From assembly GCF_900636475.1 (NCBI RefSeq), contig NZ_LR134283.1, forward strand, positions 124,001-188,000: a DNA stretch of 64,000 nucleotides. The letters are read 5' to 3'. Positions within the stretch are counted from its first letter, which is position 1. Every line of letters starts with the position of its first letter. The notes under the pieces are model-generated. The model was not told the origin of the DNA and did no database searches. It saw only the letters and a program-made list of their open reading frames with translations. The position numbers were made by a program, and so were the translations under genes. Of this stretch, positions 17,676 to 26,585 are shown piece by piece. The DNA is from Streptococcus anginosus. Lineage in GTDB: Bacteria > Bacillota > Bacilli > Lactobacillales > Streptococcaceae.

Positions 17676-18800
17676 TTAAGGTTCAAATTTGAAAATATCT
17701 GCTGTGTATAAATTGAGCACTTTTTCAAAGAGAAGACGGAAAAGAATGGCAACGACTGTTGGGATGACAAGCCAAGCTAAGATTGCCAGTCCCATGGAAA
17801 GTCCGCCTGTAACAGAAGCGAAGAGTCCAGTCAGACCAACTAATCCAAAACCTGCTGATGCAGGCGTCCCGGTAATGGTGAAGAGGGGAACCAATAGTCC
17901 AGTTACAACAGAAGTTGCAATGATAGGAACATAAGAGATTGGATGTTCAAAGACATTGGTCATCATCATTTTCATTGAACCAAGGGCGACAGCAGCAGTT
18001 ACACCAGGTTTATTGACGAAGAATGAATGAACAACAAGTACGATACAAGTTGTTCCGACCCCCATAGCAGAAGCACCGGCAGCGAGTCCATTTAGTCCAA
18101 TGGCAAGACCGATTGCAACTGTTGAGATTGGAGCCACGATTAAGATAGCAAAAGTAACACAGATGAGAACACTCATTAAGTAAGGCTGAAGATCCGTAAA
18201 GTAGATAATTCCCTGCCCGATTAAGCTAGAAATCATTTTGACATAAGGAAGTGTAAATAGCCCCACAGTCGCAAGAAGCGATCCAACGATTGGCAGAAGA
18301 ACGAAATTAAAGGATTCAAATTTTCCTTCTAGCCAGAGCAATACGAGAACGCTAAGGGCACAAATTAGCATGACATTGATAATGTCCCCTGTACCGGTCG
18401 TGTAGAATCCAGTAACCATTTTGTTTGCAGTTGCGGTAATTTCAGCAGGGGCTTTTTGCTTTTGGAGATATCCTAATAACTCTGTAGCACCCGCTAATTT
18501 ACTAGAAGCACCAGAACTAACAAAAGCAATGGCTGTCAGAAGCGCAGCTTTCATTCCTTTGAAATTAAATTCCAAGGCAACCAGCGTTCCAATTACGGCA
18601 GATAAAGTGGCTTGGAAAAGAACGTTAGCCACATTCCAAGTTGCAAAGAAAGCATTATTTTTGAAAAAGTCTAAAGAGAAAATAATGGCAAAGATACAGT
18701 TAGGAAGCAAGGCTACGATAACACCAATTGCGGTTCCGTTTAGAACTTTATGCAAAAATGATTTAGGGGTAAGTGATGCGGTTGTGTTTTCTTTTGTCAT
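17676..18800 (-). CDS. PTS EIIC-like membrane transporter (PTS_EIIC_2 family)
   Basis: 374 aa, about ten hydrophobic segments rich in Gly/Ala/Ser (AVIGTLVALEFNFKGM, GTGDIINVMLIC, GLTGLFASVTGGLSMG). It matches the EIIC-only family annotated as PTS transporter subunit IIC. No IIA or IIB domain is fused or nearby, so phosphotransfer-coupled transport is unproven and the substrate is unknown. Strong ribosome-binding site AAAGGAG before ATG 18800. It is preceded on the same strand by a 24-codon ORF and a strong terminator-type hairpin, so expression is probably attenuated. Confidence 0.8.
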   Translation of the reverse strand: MTKENTTASLTPKSFLHKVLNGTAIGVIVALLPNCIFAIIFSLDFFKNNAFFATWNVANVLFQATLSAVIGTLVALEFNFKGMKAALLTAIAFVSSGASSKLAGATELLGYLQKQKAPAEITATANKMVTGFYTTGTGDIINVMLICALSVLVLLWLEGKFESFNFVLLPIVGSLLATVGLFTLPYVKMISSLIGQGIIYFTDLQPYLMSVLICVTFAILIVAPISTVAIGLAIGLNGLAAGASAMGVGTTCIVLVVHSFFVNKPGVTAAVALGSMKMMMTNVFEHPISYVPIIATSVVTGLLVPLFTITGTPASAGFGLVGLTGLFASVTGGLSMGLAILAWLVIPTVVAILFRLLFEKVLNLYTADIFKFEP

Positions 18801-18824
18801 AAAAAACTCCTTTATTTTTGAAAA

Positions 18825-18861
18825 ATAAAATCCGCCTTATCCCAAATGAGAATAAGGCGGA
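18825..18861 (-). terminator. Attenuator/terminator between the 24-codon ORF and the EIIC-like gene
   Basis: Perfect 10-bp stem TCCGCCTTAT / ATAAGGCGGA (18831-18840 with 18852-18861) followed on the minus strand by TTTTATTTTT. It lies 25 bases before the EIIC-like ATG. Confidence 0.85.
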
Positions 18862-18882
18862 GTCATGTAAAAATGGAGATGA

Positions 18883-18957
18883 TTATCCCATTTTAAAACG
18901 GTAGCTACGCCTTGATAAGATACTATAAATAATGATAATAATATCTATAATCAACAT
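18883..18957 (-). CDS. 24-aa hydrophobic leader peptide
   Basis: Short ORF of 25 codons including stop: residues 1-13 are almost all Leu/Ile with one Asp (MLIIDIIIIIYS), then a basic patch (SRRSYRFK) and end MG. An AAGGAG ribosome-binding site sits 8 bases before ATG. A -10 box (TATAAT, 18991-18996 on the minus strand) precedes it. One membrane helix with a positive C-terminal tail is predicted. It could be a regulatory leader peptide for the downstream EIIC-like gene, a small membrane partner of it, or a type I toxin-like peptide. The stretch of Ile codons would make ribosome movement sensitive to charged isoleucine tRNA. Confidence 0.6.
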   Translation of the reverse strand: MLIIDIIIIIYSILSRRSYRFKMG

Positions 18958-18990
18958 AACGTAACTCCTTTTTTATTTTTCTTGTTGTCT

Positions 18991-19018
18991 ATTATAACAT
19001 CTTATTCCAAAAAAACAA
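18991..19018 (-). promoter_or_regulatory. Promoter of the leader peptide/EIIC-like unit
   Basis: Minus-strand TATAAT at 18991-18996 with a weak -35 (TTGTTT) 16 bp upstream. Confidence 0.5.
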
Positions 19019-19190
19019 TAGAAAAATTGAAATTTTCTGATTATTTTGAAAAAACAGAATATCTATTATAAAAAATATGGAAAAACAGAAGAAAAATCTT
19101 CAAACAAATTTTACTTTTATATAAAAGTTGACATCGGGTGACAAGTTTCTTCTGTTATACTCATGATAGAAAAATGAAAGGAGCAAACAA

Positions 19191-19795
19191 ATGAAATATG
19201 AATGGAGAAAATTAGATAAAAAACTTTATCAAGGTCCAAAAACTCCTGTGGTCATTGAACACCCTGTGCAGTCATTTATCATGTTAAATGGTCAAGGAAA
19301 TCCAAATAAAGCTGACTTTTCAGAAAGGGTTTCTGCTCTTTATTCCCTCGCTTATGCGATTAAAATGGAGTATAAAAAACTGCTCATCATCAGGAATTTA
19401 CTGATTTTACCGTTTACCCTTTGGAAGGGAGTTGGCAGCAAACAGAAGCAGAGACTTTGGTAAAAGACGACTTGGTTTATACGATTATGATTGCTCAGCC
19501 AGAGTTTATTACAAATGAAATAGTTGAAACAGCTCTCGAAAAAGTAAAAGTGAAAAAACCAAATCCGTTTTATAATGAGATTCGCTTTGAACGAATAAGC
19601 GAAGGAAGCAGTGTTGCCATGCTTCATGTAGGACCATTTGACGATGAACCACAAACCTTCGCGAAAATGGATGCTTTCTGTCAAGAAAATGGGTTAAAAC
19701 GCTGCACAGCATATCATCGTGAAATTTATTTGAACAATAAAAATCGCACCGCTCCAGAGAAACTAAAGACAATTTTGAGGTACAGTGTTCAGTAA
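19191..19795 (+). pseudogene. GyrI-like domain protein, frameshifted
   Basis: The first 60 residues (MKYEWRKLDKKLYQGPKTPV to AIKMEYKK) read in one frame. After the A-run at about 19374-19379 the matching sequence TAHHQEFTDFTVYPLEGSW continues in the next frame and runs to 19795. Restoring one A would give a normal protein of about 201 aa. GyrI-like proteins have a small-molecule-binding SHS2 fold, often paired with MerR-type regulators or acting as hydrolases. AAAGGAG lies 8 bases before the ATG. A one-base loss in a homopolymer is also the usual form of sequencing error, so this lesion is the least certain of the set. Confidence 0.8.
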
Positions 19796-19800
19796 CTAAA

Positions 19801-19838
19801 AAGTCACTCCCTAGAGAAACTTCTAAGGAGTGATTTTC
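19801..19838. terminator. Bidirectional terminator between the GyrI-like gene and clpE
   Basis: 9-bp stem AGTCACTCC / GGAGTGATT with T/A runs on both sides; serves the two convergent genes. Confidence 0.8.
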
Positions 19839-19842
19839 ATAT

Positions 19843-22128
19843 CTAATCAGCATTGTCATCTGCTGTTGTTTTGATTTCTTTGTCAGCTTCGTTTTCAGAT
19901 TTTTTAGCTGAAGCTGATTTGATAACAATCTTGCTGTTGCTTGTCATGACAGCTTTGAGCTCTTTTTCGCTTGGATGTTCAAGATAGTAGTCGGTGATAG
20001 CATCCTCGATGTGATCTTGGATTGTCCGACGAAGTGGACGAGCTCCCATTTTTGGATCGTAACCAAGATTAACTAATTTTTCCTTGACTTTGTCTGTTAC
20101 GTCTAGGTGAATACCATTTACAGCTAAGCGTTTATTCACATCTTCAAGCATCAAATCTACGATTTGTAGGAGATTTTCCTTGCTAAGAGATTTGAACTCA
20201 ATAATACCATCGAAACGATTCATAAATTCTGGGCTGAAGAAGTTGCCCAATTCACCGAGGACGGAATTAGTTCGTCCTTCACGCGCTGCACCAAATCCAA
20301 CGTTTGCTTCGACTTTTCCAGTACCGGCGTTGGAAGTCATGATGATAATTGTATCTTTAAAGCTAACTGTGCGCCCTTGTCCGTCTGTCAGACGTCCATC
20401 GTCAAGAACTTGCAGGAACATGTGCATGACATCTGGGTGCGCTTTTTCTACTTCGTCAAGCAGAATGAGAGAATAAGGATTGCGGCGTACGCGTTCTGTC
20501 AATTGTCCGGCTTCTTCGTAGCCAACATAGCCTGGAGGTGCTCCAACGAGTTTGGCTACGCTGTGTTTTTCCATATATTCACTCATATCAAAGCGAATCA
20601 TGCTGTCAGCTGAGCCAAAGAGTTCAATGGCTAATTGTTTAGAAAGTTCTGTTTTACCGACACCGGTTGGTCCGACAAAGAGGAAGGATCCAATTGGTCG
20701 ATTAGGAGAGCCAAGTCCGACACGATTACGGCGAATGGCTTTGGCAATTTTATCAACGGCATCATCTTGACCGATGACATGAGCTTTCAAATCATCAGCC
20801 AGACTAATTAATTGCGATTGTTCCTTTTCTTTTAAGTCACCAACTGGGATATTTGTTTTTTGCTCAATGATATGCTCAATCGTTTTTTCACTGATGATAG
20901 GTGTATCTTGGTCTGCCATTTTATTTTGCTGCATTTCTTTGTATTTGGCAATTTGGTCACGGAAATAAGCAGCTTTTTCAAAATCTTCATCACGAGTAGC
21001 TTGTGCCTTGAGGTTTTCAGCTTCTACCAATCGTTGATCAATGACTTTTGGATCGACAAAGTTAAGTGTCAGATTCATCTTAGAGCCTGCTTCGTCTAGC
21101 AAGTCAATGGCCTTATCGGGCAAGAAGCGATCTTGGATATAACGATTGGACAAGACAGCCGCTGCTTCAATGGCATCGTCTGTGTATTTGACGTGGTGAT
21201 AGTCTTCGTATTTTTTTTGAATGCCTTTTAGAATAGTAATGGTTTCTTCAACCGTTGGTTCATCCACTTTTACTGGCTGCATCCGGCGTTCCAGTGCTGC
21301 ATCTTTTTCGATAATGCGATACTCATTGAGAGTTGTGGCACCAACTAATTGAAGCTCGCCGCGAGCAAGAGCAGGTTTTAAGATGTTACCAGCATCCATA
21401 TTCCCATCTCCAGCTGCACCAGCTCCAACGATTTCATGGATTTCATCAATGAATAGAATCACATCCTGACGAGAACGGATTTCCTCCATGAGTTTTTGCA
21501 TTCGTTCTTCAAATTGACCGCGGATACCAGTTCCTTGCACTAGGCTGACTACATCTAAACGGATGACTTCTTTTCCTTGAAGTTTATGTGGAACATCACC
21601 GTCCACAATCTTCTGTGCCAAGCCTTCTACAACAGCTGTTTTACCGACACCGGGCTCTCCGATGAGGACTGGATTGTTCTTTGTTCGACGGTTGAGAATT
21701 TCAATGACGCGGACGATTTCCTCATCACGACCGATGACAGGGTCAATTTCACCGCGCCGAGCAAATTCGGTTACATTGATGCCAAATTCTTCTAGGAGTC
21801 CTTTTGGCTGTTGCGGAGTTTGCTGGCGTGCACCCCCACCTTGATTGGAACCGTAACCTCCATTGCCGTAACCACCACCTGATTGAGTAGGAGGGGTCTG
21901 CGGTTCTTGATGATTTTGGAAATTTCCAAGATTATTAAAGAAATCATCAAACGGGTCTAAGTTGTTTTGATTATTCATATTGGTCATTCCACGAAACAGA
22001 GCATTATTGGGGTCTGTTTTCATGATTTGATAACAATTTTGACAGAGGTCAACTTGGTGTTGTTTTCCATTCACATTTGTGTAAAGGTGAATGGTTGATT
22101 CATTTATTTTACAATTTTGACAAAGCAT
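19843..22128 (-). CDS. clpE: ATP-dependent Clp protease ATPase subunit ClpE
   Basis: 761 aa HSP100 chaperone. N-terminal zinc finger with two CxxC pairs (CQNC near residue 3 and again near 29), a Gly/Gln-rich linker (about 60-110), AAA+ domain 1 with Walker A GEPGVGKT and Walker [10 protein letters not shown], a UVR-like coiled segment (about 340-420), and AAA+ domain 2 with GPTGVGKT, ending in the ClpB-D2 small domain. It unfolds proteins for ClpP. A CtsR box overlaps its promoter, matching the heat-shock regulation known for clpE. Confidence 0.95.
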   Translation of the reverse strand: MLCQNCKINESTIHLYTNVNGKQHQVDLCQNCYQIMKTDPNNALFRGMTNMNNQNNLDPFDDFFNNLGNFQNHQEPQTPPTQSGGGYGNGGYGSNQGGGARQQTPQQPKGLLEEFGINVTEFARRGEIDPVIGRDEEIVRVIEILNRRTKNNPVLIGEPGVGKTAVVEGLAQKIVDGDVPHKLQGKEVIRLDVVSLVQGTGIRGQFEERMQKLMEEIRSRQDVILFIDEIHEIVGAGAAGDGNMDAGNILKPALARGELQLVGATTLNEYRIIEKDAALERRMQPVKVDEPTVEETITILKGIQKKYEDYHHVKYTDDAIEAAAVLSNRYIQDRFLPDKAIDLLDEAGSKMNLTLNFVDPKVIDQRLVEAENLKAQATRDEDFEKAAYFRDQIAKYKEMQQNKMADQDTPIISEKTIEHIIEQKTNIPVGDLKEKEQSQLISLADDLKAHVIGQDDAVDKIAKAIRRNRVGLGSPNRPIGSFLFVGPTGVGKTELSKQLAIELFGSADSMIRFDMSEYMEKHSVAKLVGAPPGYVGYEEAGQLTERVRRNPYSLILLDEVEKAHPDVMHMFLQVLDDGRLTDGQGRTVSFKDTIIIMTSNAGTGKVEANVGFGAAREGRTNSVLGELGNFFSPEFMNRFDGIIEFKSLSKENLLQIVDLMLEDVNKRLAVNGIHLDVTDKVKEKLVNLGYDPKMGARPLRRTIQDHIEDAITDYYLEHPSEKELKAVMTSNSKIVIKSASAKKSENEADKEIKTTADDNAD

Positions 22129-22171
22129 GTGCTACCTCTTTCTTTTAAAATTTGTTTGAATAATACCAATT

Positions 22172-22188
22172 GGTCAATAATAGTCAAA
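22172..22188 (-). promoter_or_regulatory. CtsR operator overlapping the clpE promoter
   Basis: GGTCAATAATAGTCAAA on the plus strand fits the CtsR heptad repeat RGTCAAANANRGTCAAA with one mismatch. The minus strand carries TTGACT as -35 inside it and TATTAT 16 bp later as -10, about 35 bp before the clpE ATG. Confidence 0.8.
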
Positions 22189-22366
22189 TTTCTTAGTTTT
22201 ATTATAGCAGTATTCTAAAACATTGCAAGAATAAAGTGTTAAAAGACAGATTTTTGTACTGAAGCGTTTTATTTTGTGTTAAATTTATCAAAAACAGGGC
22301 TTTTACTGGTATTTCATCTTTAATTTGTGGTAAAATAGTAACGTATAAATGAATAGGAGAAGGAAA

Positions 22367-22597
22367 ATGGAATCACATTTAGTAAGAATTATCAATCGTT
22401 TAGATGCTATGACAAAAGATGGCGGCAATTTGAAACGCAATTTTGAGCGTGACGGAGTTGTTGTAGCAGAAGTAGCTTATAGCTATGACGAAGAAAATGG
22501 CTCAGTATTCACTCTTCGTGATGTAGCAGCGCGTGAAACTTATACATTTGACAGTATTGATTTGATTGCTATGGAAATTTATGAATTGTTGTATTAA
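22367..22597 (+). CDS. DUF1797 (YkuJ-like) small protein
   Basis: 76 aa acidic protein, LVRIINRLDAM start and FDSIDLIAMEIYELL end, as in the DUF1797/YkuJ family of Firmicutes whose structure is known but whose role is not. The start at ATG 22367 follows AGGAGAAGG; an in-frame ATG at 22349 precedes that site and is unlikely. Own extended -10 (TGGTAAAAT) upstream and own terminator downstream, so it is monocistronic. Confidence 0.8.
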   Translation: MESHLVRIINRLDAMTKDGGNLKRNFERDGVVVAEVAYSYDEENGSVFTLRDVAARETYTFDSIDLIAMEIYELLY

Positions 22598-22616
22598 TTT
22601 GCTAGTCTCTAATAAG

Positions 22617-22650
22617 ATATCCTCTAGGCACCTGCTTAGGGGGTATTTAA
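22617..22650 (+). terminator. Terminator after the DUF1797 gene
   Basis: 13-bp stem pairing 22617-22629 with 22634-22646, including three G-T wobbles, and a T-rich tail. Confidence 0.65.
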
Positions 22651-22709
22651 TTTGCAATAATTTTTGCCTATCTACCTTAGAATTGTCAGAAATTCTTAGA
22701 AAAAAGTGG

Positions 22710-22729
22710 TATACTAATAATGATAGTAA
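22710..22729 (+). promoter_or_regulatory. feoAB promoter with a possible Fur/PerR-type site
   Basis: TGGTATACT is an extended -10 (TATACT 22710-22715). TAATAATGATAGTAA at 22715-22729 matches the PerR/Fur-like palindrome TTATAATNATTATAA at 11 of 14 fixed positions. A metal-responsive repressor at this site would block the promoter; inference only. Confidence 0.4.
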
Positions 22730-22762
22730 GCATATTTCTTGACAAACAGAAAAGGAGAGAGT

Positions 22763-23239
22763 ATGGATTTATCTCAAATGAAATTAGTAACAGAATATGA
22801 AATTGTCGGAATTGATTTAGAGGAAGCGAGCGTCCGTCATTTAGCAGATTTAGGGATTAAGATAGGAAGTTTTATTCAAATCATTTCAAAAACAAATGAT
22901 ACAGCCATTCTCTTAGTTCGAGCTGCGAGGATTGCTTTGGACAATTCTATTTTGGAAAAGCTGGACGTTGTTCTGAAAGATAGCAACTGCTCAGCCCTTC
23001 CTTTATCTGAATTAGCTGTTGGAGATGTGGCATATATAGAAGCAATTCATGCGGATGGTGCTTTAAAACGGAGGCTGATGGATATGGGTTTGACGAAAAA
23101 CACAAAAGTTCAGTTGCAGAAAGTCGCACCATTAGGTGATCCATTAGAAATTAAGTTGAGAGGTTACGATTTGACGTTGAGAAAGTCAGAAGCGAGTCTG
23201 GTTAGTGTTGTGAAAAGCGAAAAGGGAGCAAAAGGATGA
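22763..23239 (+). CDS. feoA: Ferrous iron transport protein A with two FeoA (SH3-like) domains
   Basis: 158 aa, twice the size of a single-domain FeoA. The second half (about 85-155: LSELAVGDVAYIEAIHADG, RRLMDMGLTKNTKVQLQKVAPLGDP) is a classical FeoA domain. The first half (about 1-75: YEIVGIDLEEASVRHLADLGIKIGS) is a diverged copy. FeoA binds the cytoplasmic side of FeoB and supports Fe(II) uptake. ATG 22763 is preceded by AAGGAGAG. The stop overlaps the feoB start by 4 bp. Confidence 0.9.
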   Translation: MDLSQMKLVTEYEIVGIDLEEASVRHLADLGIKIGSFIQIISKTNDTAILLVRAARIALDNSILEKLDVVLKDSNCSALPLSELAVGDVAYIEAIHADGALKRRLMDMGLTKNTKVQLQKVAPLGDPLEIKLRGYDLTLRKSEASLVSVVKSEKGAKG

Positions 23240-25380
23240 AAGAATTAGCGCTTGCGGGAAATCCGAATAGTGGAAAGACCAGTTTATTTAACATTCTAAC
23301 CGGTAGTAGCCAGCATGTGGGAAATTGGCCTGGTGTCACTGTCGAGAAGAAAAGTGGATTATTTCGCAAAAATAAAGAAATCATTATCCAAGACCTACCG
23401 GGAATTTACTCCTTATCTCCTTATACTTCTGAGGAAATGGTCAGTAGAAATTATCTTTTGAGTGGCAATGCGGATGCTATTTTGGATGTGGTTGACGCGA
23501 CCAATTTAGAGCGGAATCTGTACTTGAGTTTGCAATTGATTGAGACGGGGATTCCGGTTGTGCTGGCTTTAAATATGAGCGATGTCGTTGAAAAGCAAGG
23601 AAAATGGATTGATACGACTAAATTAAGTTATCAGCTAGGGGTGCCGGTCGTAGCGACCAGTGCTTTGAAAAAAACAGGGATTGACCAAGTTATGCGGCAG
23701 GCCTTGCGAGAAATAGAGCGCACGGATGAAACGATCTATCCTATTTACGATAGTCATTTTGAAGCGGCTTTGTCAGAAATTATCCGTATTTTGGGGAATG
23801 CAGCACCTCAAAAACAAGCTCGTTTTTATGCCATTAAGCTTTTTGAACGCGATAAAGAATTATCTGAACAGCTGGCATTGTCTGATTTTCAAAAAACAGA
23901 GATTGAAGATGCGATTCGGATTACGGAAGAAATCTACACTGAAGACGCAGAGACCATTGTTGTCAATGCGCGGTATGAGTTTATTGAGGCAGCAGTCAAA
24001 ATGGCGCTGCAAGCTGATGTCAATCAATTGAGTTTGTCGGATAAGATTGACCGTATTGTGACCAATCGTTATTTAGCCTTGCCAATTTTTGCAGTTGTTA
24101 TGTGGCTGGTCTATTTTCTCTCCATTCAAACGATTGGAACGATGGGAACGGATTGGACAAACGACATCCTCTTTGGAGAATGGATTCCAAATGGTGTTAA
24201 ATCATTGCTAGAGCAATTAGCTGTAGCCAACTGGCTTCAATCTTTAATCATTGATGGGATTATCGCAGGCTGCGGAGCTGTGCTAGGCTTTGTGCCTCAG
24301 ATTTTTGTCTTATTTACCTGTTTGGGTATCTTGGAAGACATCGGCTATATGAGCCGGATTGCCTTTGTAATGGATCGAATCTTTCGGCGGTTTGGTTTAT
24401 CTGGAAAATCCTTTATCCCCATGTTGATTTCGACGGGGTGTGGCGTTCCTGGTGTCATGGCGAGTAGAACCATTGAAAATGAACGTGACCGTAGAATTAC
24501 CATTATGACAACAACCTTTATGCCTTGTTCTGCCAAGTTGCCAATTATTTCCTTGATTGCGGGAGCTTTCTTTCCTGACAATCCTTGGATTGCACCAAGC
24601 GCTTATTTTGTCGGAATGGGAGCGATTGTCTTATCAGGGATTGCTTTGAAAAAGACAGCGAGTCTCGGTGGAGCAGTAGCGCCCTTTATCATGGAGTTGC
24701 CGAGTTACCACTTGCCACAAGTCAAAACGGTGTTGCGTTATGCCGGTCAAAAGGCTTTGAGCTTCATTAAGCGTGCTGGAACGATTATCTTTGTGACCAA
24801 TATTTTCATTTGGTTTGCTAGTTCCTATAACTTTAGCTTACAGGCGGTCGAAACAGAAGATAGTATTCTAGCTACCTTAGGAAAAGGATTAGCTTGGATC
24901 TTTACTCCTCTTGGCTTTGGCAATTGGCGAGCAACGGTTGCGGCTATTACCGGCTTATTGGCGAAGGAAACGGTGATTTCCACTTTTGGGATTTTGTATA
25001 AAGTGACAGACGCGACAGAGACTACCAAAGAGTTGTGGACCAATCTTCAACAGCATTATACGGCACTTTCCGCCTACTCATTCCTTGTCTTTAATCTGCT
25101 CTGCGCTCCTTGTTTTGCAGCGATTGGTGCGATTCATCGGGAAATAGGCAATGCCAAGTGGACGTGGATTGCTATTTCATTCCAAACTCTACTGGCTTAT
25201 AATGTCAGCTTTGTGATTTACCAGTTTGGTCAAGTTTTGCTGTACGGAAAAGGAATATCTCCAGTGACTGTCTTTGCTTTATTCGTTGTAGCAGTTGGTC
25301 TCTATTTCATCTTCAGAAAACCACGGAAAGAAAAAGTAGAAGTTATCACTTTAGATAGTCTGACACATCAAACAGTATAG
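23236..25380 (+). CDS. feoB: Ferrous iron transporter FeoB
   Basis: 714 aa. N-terminal G domain with G1 GNPNSGKT, G3 DLPG and G4 NMSD, a GDI helical region (about 165-270), then the membrane part with two Gate motifs (residues around GCGVPG and LCAPCFA contain the conserved cysteines). It imports Fe(II) across the membrane. The 4-bp ATGA overlap with feoA shows coupling. A small Cys-rich membrane protein follows after 8 bp. Confidence 0.95.
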   Translation: MKELALAGNPNSGKTSLFNILTGSSQHVGNWPGVTVEKKSGLFRKNKEIIIQDLPGIYSLSPYTSEEMVSRNYLLSGNADAILDVVDATNLERNLYLSLQLIETGIPVVLALNMSDVVEKQGKWIDTTKLSYQLGVPVVATSALKKTGIDQVMRQALREIERTDETIYPIYDSHFEAALSEIIRILGNAAPQKQARFYAIKLFERDKELSEQLALSDFQKTEIEDAIRITEEIYTEDAETIVVNARYEFIEAAVKMALQADVNQLSLSDKIDRIVTNRYLALPIFAVVMWLVYFLSIQTIGTMGTDWTNDILFGEWIPNGVKSLLEQLAVANWLQSLIIDGIIAGCGAVLGFVPQIFVLFTCLGILEDIGYMSRIAFVMDRIFRRFGLSGKSFIPMLISTGCGVPGVMASRTIENERDRRITIMTTTFMPCSAKLPIISLIAGAFFPDNPWIAPSAYFVGMGAIVLSGIALKKTASLGGAVAPFIMELPSYHLPQVKTVLRYAGQKALSFIKRAGTIIFVTNIFIWFASSYNFSLQAVETEDSILATLGKGLAWIFTPLGFGNWRATVAAITGLLAKETVISTFGILYKVTDATETTKELWTNLQQHYTALSAYSFLVFNLLCAPCFAAIGAIHREIGNAKWTWIAISFQTLLAYNVSFVIYQFGQVLLYGKGISPVTVFALFVVAVGLYFIFRKPRKEKVEVITLDSLTHQTV

Positions 25381-25388
25381 GAGAAATT

Positions 25389-25523
25389 ATGTCCACGATT
25401 ATTGTATTTATCATTATTTTAGTTTTAGCTGGCGCAGCGCTGCACCACATCATTAAGGGAAAGGGGAACTGTGGTGATTGTGACTGTCAATGTGAAATCA
25501 AAGAAAAAATGAGACAAAAATAA
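25389..25523 (+). CDS. FeoB-associated Cys-rich membrane protein
   Basis: 44 aa. One N-terminal membrane helix (IIVFIIILVLAGAAL) and a Cys-rich segment CGDCDCQC followed by a basic tail, the pattern of the FeoB_associated family found just after feoB in Firmicutes. It begins 8 bp after the feoB stop with GGAG upstream, so it belongs to the feo operon. It may deliver or sense iron at FeoB; its role is unproven. Confidence 0.8.
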   Translation: MSTIIVFIIILVLAGAALHHIIKGKGNCGDCDCQCEIKEKMRQK

Positions 25524-25598
25524 AGAGAAAACTAAAAACATGACAGAGGTTGTCAGGTCATTTGTTGTATGATTTATTAAAAAGAAGGAGAACATAAC

Positions 25599-26141
25599 AT
25601 GGTAAGACCTACTAGCAAGACTGAGTTGATCAGTGCAGCGACGCAGCAATATGCAAAGCTGCAGTCATTGATTTCCCAATTAACAGAAGAAGAGTTAAAG
25701 ACTCCATTTGATTTTTCAAAAGATGAAAAAAAGAAAGAGGCGCATTGGAAGAGGGATAAAAACCTCAGAGATGTTCTCATTCATCTTTATGAGTGGCAGC
25801 AATTGCTTTTGGATTGGGTGCATTCCAATCAAAATGGTGTCGAAAAATCGTTTTTGCCAGCACCTTATAATTGGAGAAGCTATGGTGAGATGAATGTGGC
25901 ATTTTGGCAAAAACATCAACAGACACCGCTAGAAAAAGCAATCAAGTTGCTTCATCAATCACAGGAAAAAGTGCTAACCCTGGCTGAAACCTTTACAAAT
26001 GAAGAGCTGTTTTCAAAGAGTGTTTATAAATGGGTTGGTGGGAGTACTCTTGGCTCCTACTTTGTCAGCTGCACATCCAGTCACTACGACTGGGCTATGA
26101 AGAAGCTGAAAGCACATCAAAAGAACTGTAAAAATCAGTAA
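25599..26141 (+). CDS. ClbS/DfsB family four-helix protein (DUF1706)
   Basis: 180 aa with the family start RPTSKTELISAATQQYAKL, a central DVLIHLYEWQQLLLDW helix and the C-terminal SSHYDWAMKKLK. The fold is DinB-like. The family includes ClbS, which protects colibactin producers, but most members are of unknown role and nothing here points to colibactin. AGAAGGAG lies 7 bases before ATG. Monocistronic, between feo and the exporter. Confidence 0.75.
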   Translation: MVRPTSKTELISAATQQYAKLQSLISQLTEEELKTPFDFSKDEKKKEAHWKRDKNLRDVLIHLYEWQQLLLDWVHSNQNGVEKSFLPAPYNWRSYGEMNVAFWQKHQQTPLEKAIKLLHQSQEKVLTLAETFTNEELFSKSVYKWVGGSTLGSYFVSCTSSHYDWAMKKLKAHQKNCKNQ

Positions 26142-26279
26142 ACAATCAGTATGGTTGGGAGCAAAAAGACAAACAACATACAATGGCTAAGAGAGCAAAT
26201 CCAAAGAACTTCACATCATTCTTTGATATATCAGAGTGAATCCAAGGTTATTCCGTTCGAAGGTTGGCAAAAGTAACTT

Positions 26280-26480
26280 ATCAAGTAAGATGGTGGGGCA
26301 GAACGAAAAATTGAATATTTTTAGTTTCGCTCTCTTGTTTTTAGGCTCAGGTTGCTCAACAGCCCAGGAGACTGTTGAGGTGGTGGATAAAGAAAACAAA
26401 GTGTTTATCAAAGAAATTTGTTGGAGCCTAAAAGACGAACAAAATTGTGACTTGCTCCGCAAGCTCTATTTGCAACCTTA
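26280..26480. repeat. Structured intergenic repeat-like element
   Basis: Non-coding stretch with several inverted repeats: CTCAACAG / CTGTTGAG (about 26354-26379, perfect 8 bp) nested within TTTTAGGCTC / GAGCCTAAAA (about 26339 and 26435). It contains GGTGGGGCAGAAC, echoing GTGGGACAGAC in the element at 31085. I take these as members of a dispersed streptococcal intergenic repeat family. An 81-codon ORF across it is not supported. Confidence 0.45.
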
Positions 26481-26536
26481 AAAGCAGTGCTTTGAGCATT
26501 AGCTACCGCGTCAAAGGTTTTTGACCATAATAAAAT

Positions 26537-26565
26537 GAGGCTGAGATCTTTTTCTCAGCCTCTTT
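26537..26565. terminator. Bidirectional terminator after vex3
   Basis: Perfect 10-bp stem GAGGCTGAGA / TCTCAGCCTC with a 6-base loop, T-rich on the plus side and TTTTATT on the minus side, 20 bp from the vex3 stop. Confidence 0.8.
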
Positions 26566-26585
26566 ATATGAATGGTTTCTGTGCT

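Noticed and set aside
20180..21099. Several plus-strand ORFs opposite clpE
   Set aside because: Antisense shadows of a strongly conserved gene without start signals.
26236..26481. 81-codon plus-strand ORF with a lipobox-like GSGCSTAQ
   Set aside because: Starts at GTG without ribosome-binding site, runs through inverted repeats and ends in repeat-like DNA; signal-like stretch is probably chance.
26481..26585. Pep27-like peptide next to vex3
   Set aside because: No ORF resembling Pep27 was found on the vex strand downstream of vex3.
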